NCBI RefSeq assembly: GCF_023973825.1
Contig: NC_090118.1
Coordinates: 1-64,000, forward strand
Reading direction: 5' to 3'
DNA from: Plasmodium brasilianum
Taxonomy: Eukaryota; Apicomplexa; Aconoidasida; Haemosporida; Plasmodiidae
Length of the DNA: 64,000 nt
The position numbers and the translations under genes are program-made. Within the stretch, counting starts at the first letter, position 1, and each line of letters begins with the position of its first letter. Of the stretch, positions 62,086-64,000 are shown piece after piece. Under the pieces are notes generated by a model, which ran no database searches, had not been told where the DNA came from, and saw only the letters and a list, made by a program, of their open reading frames with translations.

Positions 62086-64000
62086 ATGGATTTAAAAAGG
62101 GTGAATGTTAACAACGGAATTTTTACGCGAACTAGAAAATCCTTTATTACTAAAAATAAGAACCATAATAATTGCTATCCAAATTATTTATGTAGAGCTG
62201 AAAAAAAATATAAAAAAAAAAGTACTAAGAATGTTGTATCTTTTGGATTTATGAATGTATTCTTTTTATATCTATTATATCTTTTATTAGAAGTAAGATA
62301 AAATACAAATTTAACATGAATATCAATTTCCCTTTTATTTCAAATTTTTATCTTTTTTTTCTATATTAAAATTAAACTGTGCATGACCCATACATCCTAT
62401 ATTTACTTTTTAAATACTTTTTATAGAATGAATACACATTTGAAGACACAATAAAATCAGAATTCCAATTAAGTAATAGAATCTCAAGGAAATTAGGTTT
62501 TTCTAAAACATTTTCTGAAAATGGTAAAAATAATAAATATTTACGGGAAAAAAACACATATGATAATTTAGATGATATAAAATATAATACACATAATAGT
62601 AAAGTGAACCATTCCAATAATGTGTCCCAAGGTATGTTTCAACCTTCTGAAGTTTTGGACATAATTAAAAAGCAAGTTAAAGATAAAAATGAGAAAAAAG
62701 CCATTCTTAAAAATGGAAGCATAAATAGCAATAAAAATAGTGATAAAAATAAGAACCTAAGTAGTGTTATATATATAAATACAGATACACATGAACAAGA
62801 ACACAGAGATCAAAATATACATCAAAATAACTATCAAAATAAGAACCCAACTAATGTTATAAATACAAACATAAATGCACTTACACATGGGTATAAACAT
62901 GGACCTCAAAATGTAAATCAAAATATAAACCCAAATAATGTTATATGTACAAATATAAATACAGTTACACAAGCTTATAAACATAGACCTCAAAATATAA
63001 ATCAAAATATAAACCCAAATAATGTTATAAATACAAATATAAATACAGTTACACAAGCTTATAAACATAGACCTCAAAATATACATCAAAATAACTATCA
63101 AAATAACTATCAAAATAACTATCAAAATAAGAACCCAAATAATGTTATAAATACAAATATAAATACAGTTACACAAGCTTATAAACATAGACCTCAAAAT
63201 ATAAATCAAAATGTAAATCAAAATAGCAATCAAAATATAAACCCAAATAATGTTATATATACAAACATAAATACAGTTACACAATCATATAAACAAGGAC
63301 CTCAAAATATAAATCAAAATGTTAATCAAAATAGCAATCAAAATAAGAACCAAAATAATGTTATAAATACAAATATAAATACAGCTACACAAGCATATAA
63401 ACAAGGACCTCAAAATATAAATCAAAATGTAAATCAAAATAGCAATCAAAATATAAACCCAAATAATGTTATAAATACAAATATAAATACAGTTACACAA
63501 GCTTATAAACATAGACCTCAAAATATAAATCAAAATATACATCAAAATAACTATCAAAATAAGAACCAAAATAATGTTATAAATACAAATATAAATACAG
63601 TTACACAAGCATATAAACAAGGACCTCAAAATATAAATCAAAATGTAAATCAAAATAAGAACCCAAATAATGTTATAAATACAAATATAAATACAGATAC
63701 ACAAGCACATAAACATAGACCTCAAAATATAAATCAAAATATAAATCAAAATGTAAATCAAAATAGCAATCAAAATAAGAACCAAAATAATGTTATAAAT
63801 ACAAATATAAATACAGTTACACAAGCATATAAACATAGACCTCAAAATATAAATCAAAATAACGATCAAAATAAAAACTCAAATAATGTTATAAATACAA
63901 ATATAAATAAAGATTCATATGTAGATCAACACTTAGACCAAAACATGAATCCAAATAGTGATATTACTACTGATACATATAAAGATATACATGGAGATGA
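62086..64000 (+). CDS. Asn/Gln-rich tandem-repeat protein, 3' end beyond window
   Basis: Exon 1, 62086..62292 (69 codons), has a basic N-terminus and a hydrophobic segment (FMNVFFLYLLYLLLE). The intron, 62293..62426 (GTAAGA...TTATAG, 134 nt), is in phase. Exon 2 starts NEYTFEDTIKSEFQLSNRIS and stays open to the window end (524 codons so far, no stop). It holds RKLGFSK, an R-x-L that misses the acidic fifth residue of PEXEL. A charged region follows, then from about 62760 a tandem repeat built on the core NVINTNINTVTQAYKHRPQN followed by 2-5 tetrapeptides of the form (I/V/S/K/N)(N/H/Y/D)QN. Eleven core copies are visible. The last gives way to a non-repeat segment (KDSYVDQHLDQNMNPNSDIT). The exon layout fits a subtelomeric secreted or exported protein; I do not recognise it. 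Minus-strand frames across the repeat are shadows. Confidence 0.85.
62760..63905 (+). repeat. Coding tandem repeat, core plus variable tetrapeptide array
   Basis: The anchor AATGTT (codons for Asn-Val) recurs at 62853, 62937, 63021, 63141, 63249, 63357, 63465, 63573, 63669, 63789 and 63885. Spacings are 84, 84, 120, 108, 108, 108, 108, 96, 120 and 96 nt, all multiples of 12. Each unit is a 60-nt core plus 2, 2, 5, 4, 4, 4, 4, 3, 5 and 3 copies of a 12-nt element. A more degenerate unit precedes, from about 62763. Confidence 0.95.

Noticed and set aside
62757..63869. Two long minus-strand frames encoding Ile/Leu/Tyr/Cys repeats
   Set aside because: They lie exactly opposite the plus-strand tandem repeat, have no leader exon or splice sites, and are explained by its codon usage.
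242..64000. tRNA, rRNA or retrotransposon
   Set aside because: No segment shows the needed G+C content, cloverleaf boxes, or reverse transcriptase or transposase signatures.

Overview
The window reads as the left chromosome end of a malaria parasite, most likely Plasmodium malariae. It opens with about 240 bp of CCCTRAA (CCCTAAA/CCCTGAA) telomere repeat. The rest is extremely A+T-rich, with short two-exon genes separated by kilobases of low-complexity DNA. The species call rests on fam-m and fam-l genes, recognised by C-terminal signatures such as HKKVKKYEKIKF and KKIKFRNYG. These families are known as the large subtelomeric families of P. malariae. STP1, tryptophan-rich antigen and exported-protein relatives fit this. 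I used no database search; every family name is recognition from memory.

Layout: 1-241 telomere. 904-1794 (-) intact fam-m, less than 1 kb from the repeat. 4276-5240 (-) fam-l pseudogene. 7.6-8.2 kb (+) possible PIR remnant. 11.66-14.3 kb (+) degenerate STP1. 18.2-18.9 kb (+) decayed exported-protein-like gene. 23.3-24.3 kb (-) intact fam-l. 27.4-28.3 kb (-) intact exported protein. 34.1-34.9 kb (-) intact fam-m. 37.9-38.7 kb (-) decayed paralogue of the 27.4 kb gene. 41.0-41.7 kb (-) and 44.1-44.5 kb (+) further decayed exported-protein-like genes. About 45.6-51.3 kb (-) shows scattered traces of a long decayed coding region. 54.0-55.2 kb (+) intact tryptophan-rich antigen. 58.1-59.7 kb (+) its degenerate relative. 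62.1 kb to the window end (+) a two-exon gene with a long Asn/Gln-rich repeat, running off the window.

The fam-l/fam-m and intact exported-protein genes lie on the minus strand and are read toward the telomere. STP1, the tryptophan-rich antigens and the repeat gene are on the plus strand. Four intact short genes or pseudogenes of the fam type, and the exported protein, begin with a first exon of exactly 87 nt (29 codons, phase 0) encoding a hydrophobic leader, followed by an intron of about 110-150 nt and an exon with an R-x-L-x motif. The segments 23-29.5 kb and 33.6-40 kb look like diverged tandem duplicates.

The likely common theme is proteins exported into, or displayed at the surface of, the infected red cell. 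Nearly two thirds of the recognisable loci are broken, as expected for a subtelomere that turns over by duplication and decay. No RNA gene, CRISPR array or transposon was seen.
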